From the NCBI GenBank assembly GCA_945901045.1, contig CAMDKK010000012.1, positions 1 through 64,000 on the forward strand: a DNA stretch of 64,000 bases. Direction: 5' to 3'. Source of the DNA: Limnohabitans sp. Rim8 (lineage in GTDB: Bacteria > Pseudomonadota > Gammaproteobacteria > Burkholderiales > Burkholderiaceae_C). The notes beneath the pieces were generated by a model, which ran no database searches, was not told where the DNA came from, and saw only the letters and a list, made by a program, of their open reading frames with translations. Positions within the stretch are counted from its first letter, which is position 1. Each line of letters starts with the position of its first letter. The translations under genes were made by a program, and so were the position numbers. This document shows positions 25,242 to 34,413 of this stretch, in pieces.

Positions 25242-25415
25242 ATGAATATCTGCCATCAACCCGTCCTCTATCCTGAGCAAATCAGCAATTACCACAATAC
25301 TGGCCGCCTGAATATGTATCAAATACTTGATCCCAAGCTTCTTGCGCGGCTTATCGCCACGATCTAACGCTTATACGATGAAGTCCACTCTCTCACGCAA
25401 AAGTTGAGACATTAA
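25242..25415 (+). pseudogene. Broken start of a second PhyH-like gene
   Basis: A strong AGGAGG (25232-25237) precedes ATG 25242. The 41 codons that follow read as a PhyH N-terminus (LYPEQISNYHNTGRLNMYQI, LDPKLLARLIATI), and after a TAA at 25365-25367 the same frame continues RLYDEVHSL before another stop. The downstream text to about 25640 no longer shows PhyH blocks. Only 19 bp separate it from the intact PhyH gene, so it was probably the next gene of the same operon. Confidence 0.55.
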
Positions 25416-25644
25416 GACCTCGAGCCAGAGCAGACCCATATCAGAAACAGCAGTACGGCCCATATTTCTAGGCCAGCGGTGCTCGTTGTAGTCAGCAGCA
25501 CGGTTCATTGTTCAGCGTTTGTCCCACATCACGAGGTTACCCACTCTCCAACGGTGTGCGTAAACAAACTGCCCTTGGGTTGCGTGTGTCAATGGCTCTT
25601 CGAGCCGGGAAACCCCTTAGGAATCAGGCACGCCAACACATTAA

Positions 25645-25892
25645 AGCCTCAAGAACTGTGTCTTAGAGGCGCATTGCTACCTGCCAGGAGATCCAGTGCA
25701 ATCGATGGGTGAGTTTGAGAAGCATCACAACCACCAGCGCTGTCGCGAGAGTCCAAGCAATCTCACCCCAGCGGATGCGTACTTTGGCAAGGGTGAATCG
25801 ATTCTGGAACAAGTGAGAAGGGACAAAGGAGAATGATCAAAGACAAGACCATTCAAAGAAGAAGGCAACAACACCAACTTGAAACCGTTTAA
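25645..25892 (+). mobile_element. IS3-family transposase (OrfB) C-terminal remnant
   Basis: The frame reads LKNCVLEAHCYLPGDPVQSM, then EFEKHHNHQRCRESPSNLTP and ADAYFGKGESILEQ. This is the closing region of IS3-family OrfB (YNHxRYHESLxNLTPADxYFGR). After a frameshift near 25832 it ends IKDKTIQRRRQQHQLETV. The integrase core is missing. The following 70 bases contain TGTCTCAAACCATTTGA, which may be part of the element's right inverted end. Confidence 0.75.
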
Positions 25893-26007
25893 ACTTTAAA
25901 ACCAATGAGCCAATCTCTCCTTTAAGACATTAACCCATCTGTCTCAAACCATTTGAACACAGACAAACACCCATGTCAGAAACAATCATTTATTGAAAGG
26001 AACAGCA

Positions 26008-26781
26008 ATGAGACTGAAGGACAAAGTTGCCATCGTCACGGGCGCAGCTCGGGGCATCGGCCGAGCAACAGCCGAGCGCTTAATTGAAGAGGGCGCAAAA
26101 ATTTTGATCTGTGACATTGATGAGGCGCAGCTGACGCTCACCGCAGCAGAGCTTGGTGGCGAGGATAGAGTGCTCGCTCAGCTTGTTGATGTGGTCAATA
26201 AAAGGCATGTGGAACAACTGGTTGAAAAAGCTGTTCAACACTTTGGAAGACTCGACATCATGGTCAACAATGCGGGTATCGCACCCGTAGTCGACTTTTT
26301 GGATGTTACTGAAGAAATGCTCAGTCGAGTCCTTGACGTCAACCTCAAGGGTGCGTTCTTTGGCACTCAGGCGGCTGGACGCCAAATGATCAAGCAGGGT
26401 GATGGCGGTGTGATCATCAATATGTCCTCGATCAATTCAGGGTTGGCAAATCCCAATGTCGCCCCTTACGCCATTAGCAAAGGCGGGATGAACCAAGTCA
26501 CTTCCACAGCGGCAGTGGCATTTGCGCCGCATGGTATTCGCGTTGTAGGTGTTGGCCCTGGCACCATCATGACCGAAATGGTGGCAGGCGCTTTTATGAA
26601 CAGCGCGGGTAACCACGCTATTTTATCGCGCACGCCTCTAGGCCGTTATGGGCAAGCCTCTGAGATTGCTGCGGTCGTGGCCTTTTTGGCCAGTGACGAT
26701 GCATCGTATATCACCGGAGAAACGGTCTATGTGGATGGTGGCCGCCGTGTGTTGAATTATGTTGTTCCGGTAAAAGCGTGA
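26008..26781 (+). CDS. Short-chain dehydrogenase/reductase
   Basis: This 257-residue classical SDR has the NAD(P) motif TGAARGIG near residues 12-19, NNAG in VNNAGIAPV, the catalytic Ser in NMSSINSG, and the Tyr-Lys pair in YAISKGG. The C-terminal GETVYVDGG completes the family. The D-x-D after the second strand (CDID) favours NAD over NADP. The start at ATG 26008 has the ribosome site GAAAGGAAC. It is the first gene of an operon with the VOC-PxpA fusion (3-bp gap) and PxpB/PxpC. Confidence 0.92.
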   Translation: MRLKDKVAIVTGAARGIGRATAERLIEEGAKILICDIDEAQLTLTAAELGGEDRVLAQLVDVVNKRHVEQLVEKAVQHFGRLDIMVNNAGIAPVVDFLDVTEEMLSRVLDVNLKGAFFGTQAAGRQMIKQGDGGVIINMSSINSGLANPNVAPYAISKGGMNQVTSTAAVAFAPHGIRVVGVGPGTIMTEMVAGAFMNSAGNHAILSRTPLGRYGQASEIAAVVAFLASDDASYITGETVYVDGGRRVLNYVVPVKA

Positions 26782-26784
26782 ACC

Positions 26785-28005
26785 ATGACTGATCTTTTTC
26801 GTAAGCTCCATCACATCTGTGTTGTCGTGCATGACATCGATAAGGCGCAGGCTTGGTACGAGTCAATAGGTATCTTGCCTTGGGCGACATATCCACCCTT
26901 ATCAGAATACGAAGAATTGGAGGTGCCCAGCAAGAATGGTTTCTTGTCGCTCAAATACCGAGTCTGCAATATGCCCAATATTCAGATTCAATTATGCGAG
27001 CCAGGTCCTGAGCCCTCTCCGCAAAGAACACATTTAGAGACCAAAGGTGAAGGTGTTTTCCACATGGGTTTTGAGGTGCCCGATGCCGACTTGGCTGAGG
27101 CTCAAGCCAAAGTGCAAGGCTTGACAGTCATGATGCGTGGGCGACGAGCCAATCGGACCGGCTTTACTTATTACGATTCTGTCCAAGAGGCGGGCGTCAA
27201 CCTGCTTACCCGAGCAACTGACCATGCCTCACAAAATACAAGTCAGCTAAAGATCGATTTAAATTCCGACCTGGGTGAAGGCTATGGCCCCTGGGTGATG
27301 GGGGATGATGCCCAGATTCTAGATTGCTTGACCAGCGCCAATATCGCATGTGGTGGACATGCAGGCGACCCTGAGACCATGTTCAAAACATTGCGTCTTG
27401 CAGCCGAGCGTGGTGTGCAAGTTGGCGCTCATCCTGGCTATGCTGACCGCGAGGGCTTTGGTCGCAGAGTCATTCCAATGTCCCCCGCTGAAATAGGAAG
27501 ACTTGTGGTGGCGCAAGTAGGTTCACTGATGGCGATTGCGCAACTGGCTGGTACCAGGGTGCGCTACGTCAAGCCGCATGGGGCAATGGGTAATTTGGCA
27601 GCAGCAGATGCTACTGTGGCTAATGCCATAGTTTCAGCGGTAAGGGTACTGGATCCATCACTCGCTTTACTTGCAATATCTGGTACGGAACTCGAACTTG
27701 CGGCACGTGAGCAGGGGGTTGCTGTCTTTTCAGAAATATATGCTGATCGCGCTTACCAGCCAAACGGACAGCTTGTTCCTCGCAAACAACCTGGTGCGGT
27801 CATTGATGATGCCCAAGAGGCAGCAGACCGTCTTGCCATCTATTTAAAGACTGGCCTCATGCCAGTTGTTGGGGGCGAACCTATTGCTTTGAAAGCTGAC
27901 TCCATCTGCGTCCATGGCGACAGCCCAAATGCCACCGAGATGGCTCGGCAAATTCGCGCTCGCTTAATTGCTGAAGGCGTCACTGTCACGTCATTTTTGT
28001 CATAG
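26785..28005 (+). CDS. Fusion of a VOC (glyoxalase-like) domain to 5-oxoprolinase subunit PxpA (LamB/YcsF)
   Basis: One uninterrupted 406-codon frame holds two whole proteins. Residues 1 to about 145 are a vicinal-oxygen-chelate domain resembling methylmalonyl-CoA epimerase (KLHHICVVVHDIDKAQAWYE; VFHMGFEVPD; ligands probably His9/10, His93, Glu135). After a short polar linker (about 144-155) a full-length PxpA follows from residue 156 (KIDLNSDLGEGYGPWVMGDD, NIACGGHAGDP, GAHPGYADREGFGRR, YVKPHGAMGN). PxpA with PxpBC performs ATP-driven opening of 5-oxoproline to glutamate. I know of no common fusion of these domains. The VOC part suggests the real substrate could be a ring-bearing acid related to oxoproline. 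Confidence 0.9.
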   Translation: MTDLFRKLHHICVVVHDIDKAQAWYESIGILPWATYPPLSEYEELEVPSKNGFLSLKYRVCNMPNIQIQLCEPGPEPSPQRTHLETKGEGVFHMGFEVPDADLAEAQAKVQGLTVMMRGRRANRTGFTYYDSVQEAGVNLLTRATDHASQNTSQLKIDLNSDLGEGYGPWVMGDDAQILDCLTSANIACGGHAGDPETMFKTLRLAAERGVQVGAHPGYADREGFGRRVIPMSPAEIGRLVVAQVGSLMAIAQLAGTRVRYVKPHGAMGNLAAADATVANAIVSAVRVLDPSLALLAISGTELELAAREQGVAVFSEIYADRAYQPNGQLVPRKQPGAVIDDAQEAADRLAIYLKTGLMPVVGGEPIALKADSICVHGDSPNATEMARQIRARLIAEGVTVTSFLS

Positions 28006-28033
28006 AGACCCCTTGATCTCAAACAACCTGCCC

Positions 28034-28729
28034 ATGACAGTTTGGCCGCGGTTCACGCCCGTTGCTGACCATGCTTTACTTGTGTCTTTCGCCGACAGTA
28101 TTTCAGACGAAGCCAGTGAGGCAGTGATTGCATTAGACCGAGCCTTAGCGTTAAATCCACCTTTAGGTTATGCCGAGTGTGTGCCGGCACTGATCAATCT
28201 TTTGATCGACTTCGATCCTTTGCTGACTGATCACTCGCAAATTTGCGCGCATGTCACACATTTGCTGAAGCTTTGTCGCACCCATAAAAACGTGGGTCAA
28301 AGCTACGAAGTTGAGATTTGTTACGAAGATGAATTCGCACCCGATCTTTCTGCCGTATCCCTCACAACAGGGTTGTCCTTAGATGCTGTTGTCGATATTC
28401 ATTTAAACGGGAATTACCAAGTAAGAATGTATGGTTTTGCGCCTGGATTCGCCTACATGTCGGGCGTGCCAAGTGCCATACAAGTGCCTCGTAAACCTGT
28501 TGCTGTGCGTGACATACCCGCTGGAAGCGTGATTATTGCAGCACAGCAATGCCTGGTGACAACCCTGAATATGCCCACTGGTTGGTCCATTATTGGGCGA
28601 TCACCCACACGAATCTTCACGCCAAACAGCAGTACCCCCTTTCTTTTTGAGGTGGGTGATACGGTACGTTTTAAGCGCATTGATCGAGCTCATTACGAGC
28701 GGCATTCAAAGGCGGTTGCGCTTGGCTGA
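28034..28729 (+). CDS. pxpB: 5-oxoprolinase subunit PxpB (KipI family)
   Basis: PxpB and PxpC form the carboxyltransferase-like, ATP-using half of prokaryotic 5-oxoprolinase. The chosen start, ATG 28034 (MTVWPRFTPVADHALLVSF), gives 231 residues, as usual. Family blocks are YAECVPALINLLIDFDP, MYGFAPGFAYMSGVP, PRKPVAVRDIPAGSV and PTGWSIIGRSP. An in-frame extension to 27968 would overlap the PxpA region and is unlikely. It lies 28 bp after the VOC-PxpA gene and overlaps PxpC by eight bases. Confidence 0.9.
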   Translation: MTVWPRFTPVADHALLVSFADSISDEASEAVIALDRALALNPPLGYAECVPALINLLIDFDPLLTDHSQICAHVTHLLKLCRTHKNVGQSYEVEICYEDEFAPDLSAVSLTTGLSLDAVVDIHLNGNYQVRMYGFAPGFAYMSGVPSAIQVPRKPVAVRDIPAGSVIIAAQQCLVTTLNMPTGWSIIGRSPTRIFTPNSSTPFLFEVGDTVRFKRIDRAHYERHSKAVALG

Positions 28730-29720
28730 GTCTCTGCTCAAAGTGATTTCCAGTGGCCCGTTAGTTTCCTACCAGGATGCTGGCCGCTTTGGAATGATGC
28801 GCTTTGGCGTGCCAGCTTCAGGGCCGATGGATCGGCTGGGCTATGCCGCAGCCTTAGCCGCGCTTGGATTTGAACGAGGCAACACAACCATAGAAATTTC
28901 AATGGGTGGTGTGGCGTTGCAGTGTGAATCGGGAGAGGTAAGCTTCAGCATTGCCGGTGGTGGTTTCCAAGTCCGACATGCGGGTGCATTAGCGCCATCA
29001 TGGTGCGTTCGCACCCTGCGCTCTGGCGAAACCTTGGTCGTCCGGCCTGGCCTATGGGGCAGTTGGGCTTACATCGCCTTTGCTGGTGATTTGGATTGCT
29101 CATCCTGGGCCGGGCACAGCGCGACGCATGCAGCTTCTAACTTGGGGGGAGGTCTGATAAAAAGTGGTGATGTTGTAAAAGTTCGCAACGCAGAAGTCAT
29201 TGAGACGCGCGAAGGAGATCTGCCTGTACCGGAGTTCGCCCGTTCGTGTTCAGTTGCCCATGTTGTGTTGGGGCCTCAGAGTGAGTATTTTCAGTTGGAT
29301 GCGATCAAGGCATTTTCTGAATCCATTTTTTCTGTCAGCGCTTCTTTCGACCGAATGGGAATGCAGCTTGTTGGTCCGGGTCTGGAGTTAAAAAACGCAT
29401 TGTCAATTCCTTCAGAACCATTGGTACGAGGTTCTGTCCAAGTGTCAGGCAATGGTATGGCTTCGGTGTTGTTGTCGGACCACCAGACCACTGGCGGTTA
29501 CCCGAAGATTGCGACCCTAATTTCTTCTGACATCGACGCGTTGGCCCAGCTTCGACCATCAGAGCGCATCCGCTTTAAGGCTGTGAGTGCCGAAGATGCC
29601 ATCGGTCTTGTTCGCCTCACTATGCATTCACGCCAGAAATATCTTCAGAGTATTGCATTGCCTAGAATGACACTAGATCAAAGGCTAATGAGCGAAAACC
29701 TCATCAGCGGCGCAGTCTGA
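28722..29720 (+). CDS. pxpC: 5-oxoprolinase subunit PxpC (KipA family, biotin-dependent carboxyltransferase-like)
   Basis: The protein has about 332 residues with the KipA opening LLKVISSGPLVSYQDAGRFG and the blocks VPASGPMDRLGYAAALAALG, VSFSIAGGGF, FDRMGMQLVG and SEPLVRGSVQVSGNGMAS, ending LLSDHQTTGGYPKIATLIS. No ATG fits; TTG 28722, inside the end of pxpB, is the best start. Upstream residues in the open frame lie in the pxpB coding region. With PxpB and the fused PxpA the operon encodes a complete 5-oxoprolinase. Confidence 0.9.
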   Translation: MAESLLKVISSGPLVSYQDAGRFGMMRFGVPASGPMDRLGYAAALAALGFERGNTTIEISMGGVALQCESGEVSFSIAGGGFQVRHAGALAPSWCVRTLRSGETLVVRPGLWGSWAYIAFAGDLDCSSWAGHSATHAASNLGGGLIKSGDVVKVRNAEVIETREGDLPVPEFARSCSVAHVVLGPQSEYFQLDAIKAFSESIFSVSASFDRMGMQLVGPGLELKNALSIPSEPLVRGSVQVSGNGMASVLLSDHQTTGGYPKIATLISSDIDALAQLRPSERIRFKAVSAEDAIGLVRLTMHSRQKYLQSIALPRMTLDQRLMSENLISGAV

Positions 29721-29771
29721 TCAAGCGCGCTAGCAACGTTCAGAGGGTTTAATTCTGCACGCAAGTTTTAA

Positions 29772-31337
29772 TCACCATTGACCAATCACGATGTCTTTCA
29801 TGGCATTTCGTCGTGCCGCCAATTGCTCGGCTTGCGCATCCGACATGCTGGTTCGTATTCGCAATTTGCTGCGCCATTGATGAATCAGGTCTTTCAAGTC
29901 TGCGCGCAACTTGACATGCTCATGAGACTGACCCAGGTCAGTCAATTCGTCAGGATCTTCCTGCAGGTCAAACAGCTGGGGTTCAAAGCCTTGGTAGTCC
30001 ACCAGTTTCCAGCGCTGTGTCCGCACCATGGTTGCCCGTGCTTCATTGATCGGCACTTGAAGCTCTTTGGCGGCGGGGTAGAACGCATAGTCCAATTCCG
30101 AGAATACGGCTTCCTTGCCCGGTTCTGTTTTATGCAAGCAGTCAGCAAGTGAGTGACCTTCAAGCCATTGTGCCTGTGCCGGTTGACCTAGTGCCTCCAA
30201 AAAGGTGGGGATCAGGTCGATGGATTCCACCAGTGCATCGCAGACGCCCACCTGTTTGGACAGTGAGGGGTCCACAATGATCAGGGGGATGCCTGCACTG
30301 GCTTCGTAGAACATTTCCTTTTCACCGAGCCAATGGTCACCCAGCAAGTCGCCATGGTCGCTGGTGAATACGATCAAGGTGTCTTGCAGGCGGCCTTGTG
30401 CTTTAAGACCCGCCATCAAACGACCGATGTGGTCGTCAATTTGTTGCACCAGGCCCATGTAGGTGGGGATCACGTGTTCCCGCACACTTTGCTGCGCAAA
30501 GGATTGACTTTCAACATGGTTACGAAAGGCTTTGTAAACAGGGTGTGTGTCTGCGCGTTCTTGGTCTGTGCGCACAGGGGCTTTCACATCCCGCATATCA
30601 AAGCGCTTGTGGTAAGGAGCAGGCGCGATATAGGGCCAGTGTGGTTTGATGTAGGACAGGTGAAGGCACCAGGGCGAATCGCCTTGTGTTTGCATGAATT
30701 GGAGTGCTTGATCGGTGCACCAAGCGGTTTCAGAGTGGGACTCGTGCACACGCGCTGGCAGGTGAGCATTGCGCATGGACCAACCACTTTGCAACCGTCC
30801 TGTCTCGTCCAGCGCTGCGTTAGAAAATTCATGCCAAGGGTTGACCGCGTTGTATCCGTTGTGCTGCAGATACTGGTTGTAAGTCGCTTGGCTCTGCATG
30901 GCTTTGCTGTCGGTGATGATGCCGTCGTGCCGCGCATAGGGCTCGAAGCCGCCTTCAGCCAGTCTCTGGCCCATGCCTTCTGTGGCGGCCAAACCCATTC
31001 GCTGCAAGCCGGCCAGATCAGGCACAACATGGGTCTTTCCGATCACCGTCGTGCGCAGTCCTGCGCTGCGCATGTAGTCGCCCAGAGTGGGGATTTGCAA
31101 GGACAGTGGAACAAAGTTCCAGGTGGCGCCGTGGCTGGTGACGTAGCGCCCGGTGTAGGTCGACATGCGCGAGGGGCCACACACTGGGCCCTGAACATAG
31201 GCATTGGTAAAGCGAGTGCCTTGTGCCGCAAGAGCGTCTATGTGCGGGGTGGGCAGCGTGGGATGTCCGTAACAGCTCAAATAATCACGGCGCAATTGAT
31301 CGCACATGATGAACAGGATGTTGCGCACTTTGGCCAT
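29772..31337 (-). CDS. Type I sulfatase / phosphonate monoester hydrolase family protein
   Basis: The enzyme hydrolyses sulfate or phosphonate esters using a formylglycine made from Cys53 in VCGPSRMSTYTGRY, the CxPSR motif. Metal ligands appear in IMCDQLRRD (near residue 13) and FTSDHGDLLGDH. Start ATG 31337 follows AAAGGAGAT, giving 521 residues; a longer frame to 31514 overlaps the upstream gene and is not needed. No signal peptide is visible, so it acts in the cytoplasm on an imported ester. It is the last gene of the LysR-linked operon. A formylglycine-generating enzyme is not encoded in this window. Confidence 0.9.
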   Translation of the reverse strand: MAKVRNILFIMCDQLRRDYLSCYGHPTLPTPHIDALAAQGTRFTNAYVQGPVCGPSRMSTYTGRYVTSHGATWNFVPLSLQIPTLGDYMRSAGLRTTVIGKTHVVPDLAGLQRMGLAATEGMGQRLAEGGFEPYARHDGIITDSKAMQSQATYNQYLQHNGYNAVNPWHEFSNAALDETGRLQSGWSMRNAHLPARVHESHSETAWCTDQALQFMQTQGDSPWCLHLSYIKPHWPYIAPAPYHKRFDMRDVKAPVRTDQERADTHPVYKAFRNHVESQSFAQQSVREHVIPTYMGLVQQIDDHIGRLMAGLKAQGRLQDTLIVFTSDHGDLLGDHWLGEKEMFYEASAGIPLIIVDPSLSKQVGVCDALVESIDLIPTFLEALGQPAQAQWLEGHSLADCLHKTEPGKEAVFSELDYAFYPAAKELQVPINEARATMVRTQRWKLVDYQGFEPQLFDLQEDPDELTDLGQSHEHVKLRADLKDLIHQWRSKLRIRTSMSDAQAEQLAARRNAMKDIVIGQW

Positions 31338-31362
31338 GGTGGTATCTCCTTTAGGCAAGGGC

Positions 31363-32613
31363 TTATCTGGGGAACCTGATTTTTTGCATGCACTCGCAAT
31401 GCTGACGGACCAGGTCCATGCCGTAATCGTTGCCGTTGGGCGTTCGCACCAAGGTGTGGATATGAAATTTTTCCGGCGTTGGATTACCCAGAAAAACGCC
31501 TGCGTGGTGATCAAACTCGATGATCAATACGGGGCTTTGAATCCGGTAATAAAACGGACTTTCATCATCGGTGCCGCCGATCCAGCAAAACCAGGTGTTC
31601 GCCAAATGGGCATGGTTCTCGCGCATGCGCGCTGACCGGGGTCCTTCGGGCAGGTAGGCCAAATAAGTTTCTATCAATTGCAACAAATGGTCTTGCTGCG
31701 CTGCAGGCATGGCCATCGCACACACGCCTTCCTCCGGAATGATGCGGTTGTCTTGAAAGGCTCCCGTAAGGGTCAACTCATCGCCAAAAGCAATTCGACC
31801 TTGAGGCATGGCTGGATCGCGTTTCAGGGTGTACAACTGGGCTTGTTGTTGCAAATCCATAGGCAGGGACTGCATCAGTTGCAGCCCTCCACTTTCTTCT
31901 TGCTCAAATACAGCAATCTCTGCAAGCGGTCCAACATCGATCGCGTGCGGTTCCGCGCCCATGAAGACGGGCGTCAAGACCATCTGGCTGCCGATAAACC
32001 GGCAGTTCAGGCACAAGTGATGCCCATAAAAATTCCAGCCCCAGGGTTCTGTTGCAGAAGGTGTGCCAAACAGGTTGAAGTTGTAACTGTACTCATTCAA
32101 GATGCGGGGGGCTTGAACAAGTTCTCCCAGAAAATGGTTGATCTTCATCAGTTGCCGCGCACGCTCAAATCCTTGCGGACTGAGGCTGGCGCGCAAGACC
32201 GCCAGGATGTCGGATCGGGTCTGCGCTTGCAGTTCATCGAGCCGCAGGCCAAAGCGCATCATGTAGACCTCAGGATTCATCCAAGCGCGCCACTGTCTTG
32301 CGTCATGGGCATGTTGGACAACAGCGGTTTGCGCTGGGGTCAAGCCTTGGAGCAGATGCGCAACGGCCTGCATGCTGGCTTGTACGGGGGCTTGTTCGTC
32401 TTGCAGTGTGAACAGTCCCGTCACGCATTCACCTTGGGTGGTAATGCCTTTGAATTCAGTGTGTTCGTAAATATCACGCCAGCGGTCAAAGAGCTGGTGG
32501 GCGATGGGGTGACTCAGAATTCTGTCAGCGTGTGAATACGCGTCGAGTTCTGCCAGCCCAGCGATGCGGGGATCGTCCTTTAGGCGGAGATGGTCTCGGA
32601 AGTTGGAGGACAT
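31363..32613 (-). CDS. DUF3500 domain-containing protein
   Basis: This 416-residue protein has features I associate with DUF3500: TTQGECVTGLFTLQDEQAPV early, a central block YNFNLFGTPSATEPWGWNFY with HHLCLNCRF, and a C-terminal HHAGVFLGNPTPEKFHIHTL with histidines that could bind a metal. Function is unknown. No export signal is evident. It sits between an SDR gene (3-bp gap) and the sulfatase gene (25-bp gap). It is presumably needed in the same pathway, perhaps as a hydrolase or lyase for the monooxygenase product. Confidence 0.85.
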   Translation of the reverse strand: MSSNFRDHLRLKDDPRIAGLAELDAYSHADRILSHPIAHQLFDRWRDIYEHTEFKGITTQGECVTGLFTLQDEQAPVQASMQAVAHLLQGLTPAQTAVVQHAHDARQWRAWMNPEVYMMRFGLRLDELQAQTRSDILAVLRASLSPQGFERARQLMKINHFLGELVQAPRILNEYSYNFNLFGTPSATEPWGWNFYGHHLCLNCRFIGSQMVLTPVFMGAEPHAIDVGPLAEIAVFEQEESGGLQLMQSLPMDLQQQAQLYTLKRDPAMPQGRIAFGDELTLTGAFQDNRIIPEEGVCAMAMPAAQQDHLLQLIETYLAYLPEGPRSARMRENHAHLANTWFCWIGGTDDESPFYYRIQSPVLIIEFDHHAGVFLGNPTPEKFHIHTLVRTPNGNDYGMDLVRQHCECMQKIRFPR

Positions 32614-32616
32614 TTT

Positions 32617-33396
32617 TTAAATCAGGCCAGGATAGGAGCCACCGTCCAGCTGCAGGTTTTGACCTGAAATGAAGCCGGCTTGGGCGCTGCACAAAAAAGC
32701 GCAAGCATCGGCAAATTCTTGCGGCGTCCCAAAGCGTTTTGCCGCCAAGGTCTGCGTGATACGGCGTCGTGCCTCTGCCAAATCGATGCCCTGTTCTTTG
32801 ACCATTTTTTGCGCCATGAAAGCTTGCCGGGGAGTGTCGATGCGTTCTGGCAGCAAATTGTTGAGCGTGACATTGTCTGCCGCCGCTTCGAAGGACATGG
32901 CTTTGGAAAAAGCGGTCAAGCCGGTACGCGCCGTGGTTGAAAGCGACATGGCGGCCCTCGGGCTTTTGACCATGGCCGAGGTGATGTTGACAATGCGACC
33001 GAACCGCCGGCTGCGCATGCCCGGCAACAGGGCTCGGATCAACAGCACGGGGGCCAGTAAATTGGCTTCGAGCGCGCTGATCCATGCCGCATGGTCCCAG
33101 TCGGCCAAAGTGCCGGGCGGCGGACCGGCGTTGTTGTTGATCAGGATATCGGCATCAGGGCAGGCTTGGATCAGCGCCTCCCGGCCTTCAGGGGTATTGA
33201 TGTCGGCTTGCACCAGGATGGCCTGAACACCGGTTGCATGGGCAATATGCTGTTGCGCTGTGTTCAGTCGCTCGGCATCACGTCCGTTGATGTAAACGAT
33301 GCAACCTTCCCGGGCCAAGGCCGTGGCGCAGGCCAGGCCCAGGCCGCTGGTCGACGCGGCCAGCAACGCTTTTTTACCTTGAATGCCCAGGTCCAT
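32617..33396 (-). CDS. Short-chain dehydrogenase/reductase
   Basis: This 259-residue SDR has ASTSGLGLACATALA as nucleotide motif (TSGLG instead of TGxxxGIG), a weakened NAG motif (NNNAGPPPG), and Ser in ITSAMVKSP. The usual Tyr-x-x-x-Lys is not present: the equivalent region reads MSLSTTARTGLTAF, so Tyr and Lys are Ser/Thr and Arg-like. The C-terminal SGQNLQLDGG is normal. This is the 3-oxoacyl-reductase-like SDR branch that often lacks the Tyr-Lys pair in such clusters. Catalysis may be altered. Confidence 0.82.
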   Translation of the reverse strand: MDLGIQGKKALLAASTSGLGLACATALAREGCIVYINGRDAERLNTAQQHIAHATGVQAILVQADINTPEGREALIQACPDADILINNNAGPPPGTLADWDHAAWISALEANLLAPVLLIRALLPGMRSRRFGRIVNITSAMVKSPRAAMSLSTTARTGLTAFSKAMSFEAAADNVTLNNLLPERIDTPRQAFMAQKMVKEQGIDLAEARRRITQTLAAKRFGTPQEFADACAFLCSAQAGFISGQNLQLDGGSYPGLI

Positions 33397-33422
33397 TTTG
33401 CTTCCCTTGTGCTGTTTGAAAC

Positions 33423-34406
33423 TTATTCAACCACGATGTTGTTCTTTTTGATAACGGCACTCCATTTGGTGCGCTCGATCTCCAGAAAGGCGGCAAACTC
33501 TTCAGGGCTGGAGCCAATCGATTCACTGCCCACATCCCTGCGAGCGGCCACAGTCTCTGGCATTTTGGCCACTTGCGAAACCGCTGCACTCATTTTGCTC
33601 ACGATGGCGCCCGGGGTGCCTGCCGGGGCCAGGATGCCTATCCACACCAAGGGATCAAATGTGGGCAGTCCGGCTTCGGCAAAGGTGGGTACGTCCGGCA
33701 AGAGTGGGTGACGAGTTTTGCCCGAAATGGCCAGGGTGCGTACCCGACCGGCTTTGACCTGGCCCATGACGGGCAGCATGGCGTCAAAGACCACCGGTAT
33801 CTGGCCTGAGGCCAAGTCAGAAAAGGGGCTGGTGGTGCTGTAGTGGATGTAATTGGCGTCCAGACTGACGAGGTTACTGAACCAAGCAGCGGCCAGATGG
33901 TTGATGGCGCCCATACCCAAAGTGCCGATGCTGGCGTACTTGGGGTCGGTCTTGGCCAGCTTGACGTATTCCGGGAGTGTTTTGGCGGGTACCTGTGCAT
34001 TCACCGACAGGGTGTAGTTGGTGATGGAGGCCAAACTGACCGGCATCAGGTCTTTTTTAGGATCGAAGCTGAGCTTGGGGTACAGCGCTTGCATCGTTGT
34101 CAGGCTGGGGGTGCCGACCAAAAATGTGTAGCCGTCGGGCGCAGATCGAATTGCGGCTTCGACACCAATGCGGGAGGCCGCACCAGGGCGGTTTTCAATC
34201 ACAATGGGTTGACCGAGGATGGCGCTCAGGTGTTTGCCAATTTGTCGGATGTCGACATCCGGACCCGTGCCCGCTGGCACCGGCGCAATGAATTTGATCG
34301 GCTTGCTGGGCCAGTCTTGGGCCATGGCCAAGTTACTAATCCAGGTCAAGCCAATCAAGACGCCGTAGCCAATTGAACGAAGTGTGAGTTTGAAATTCTT
34401 CATCAT
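33423..34406 (-). CDS. Bug/TctC-family periplasmic substrate-binding protein
   Basis: The 327-residue receptor has a signal sequence (GYGVLIGLTWISNLAMAQ) and the Bug opening WPSKPIKFIAPVPAGTGPDV. ENRPGAASRIGVEAAIRSAP, ANYIHYSTTSPFSDLASGQI and the C-terminal TKWSAVIKKNNIVVE follow. It is clearly related to the other receptor of this operon (36112-37113): both share the HYSTSSPF-like block and a PxGSGPDxDIRQI-type start, so one arose by duplication. No membrane partner is nearby. Confidence 0.92.
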   Translation of the reverse strand: MMKNFKLTLRSIGYGVLIGLTWISNLAMAQDWPSKPIKFIAPVPAGTGPDVDIRQIGKHLSAILGQPIVIENRPGAASRIGVEAAIRSAPDGYTFLVGTPSLTTMQALYPKLSFDPKKDLMPVSLASITNYTLSVNAQVPAKTLPEYVKLAKTDPKYASIGTLGMGAINHLAAAWFSNLVSLDANYIHYSTTSPFSDLASGQIPVVFDAMLPVMGQVKAGRVRTLAISGKTRHPLLPDVPTFAEAGLPTFDPLVWIGILAPAGTPGAIVSKMSAAVSQVAKMPETVAARRDVGSESIGSSPEEFAAFLEIERTKWSAVIKKNNIVVE

Positions 34407-34413
34407 GAGTCTC

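Noticed and set aside
30333-31379. Long plus-strand frame (348 codons) opposite the sulfatase gene
   Set aside because: It is the antisense shadow of a clear sulfatase; its residues are rich in His, Val and Gly without family motifs.
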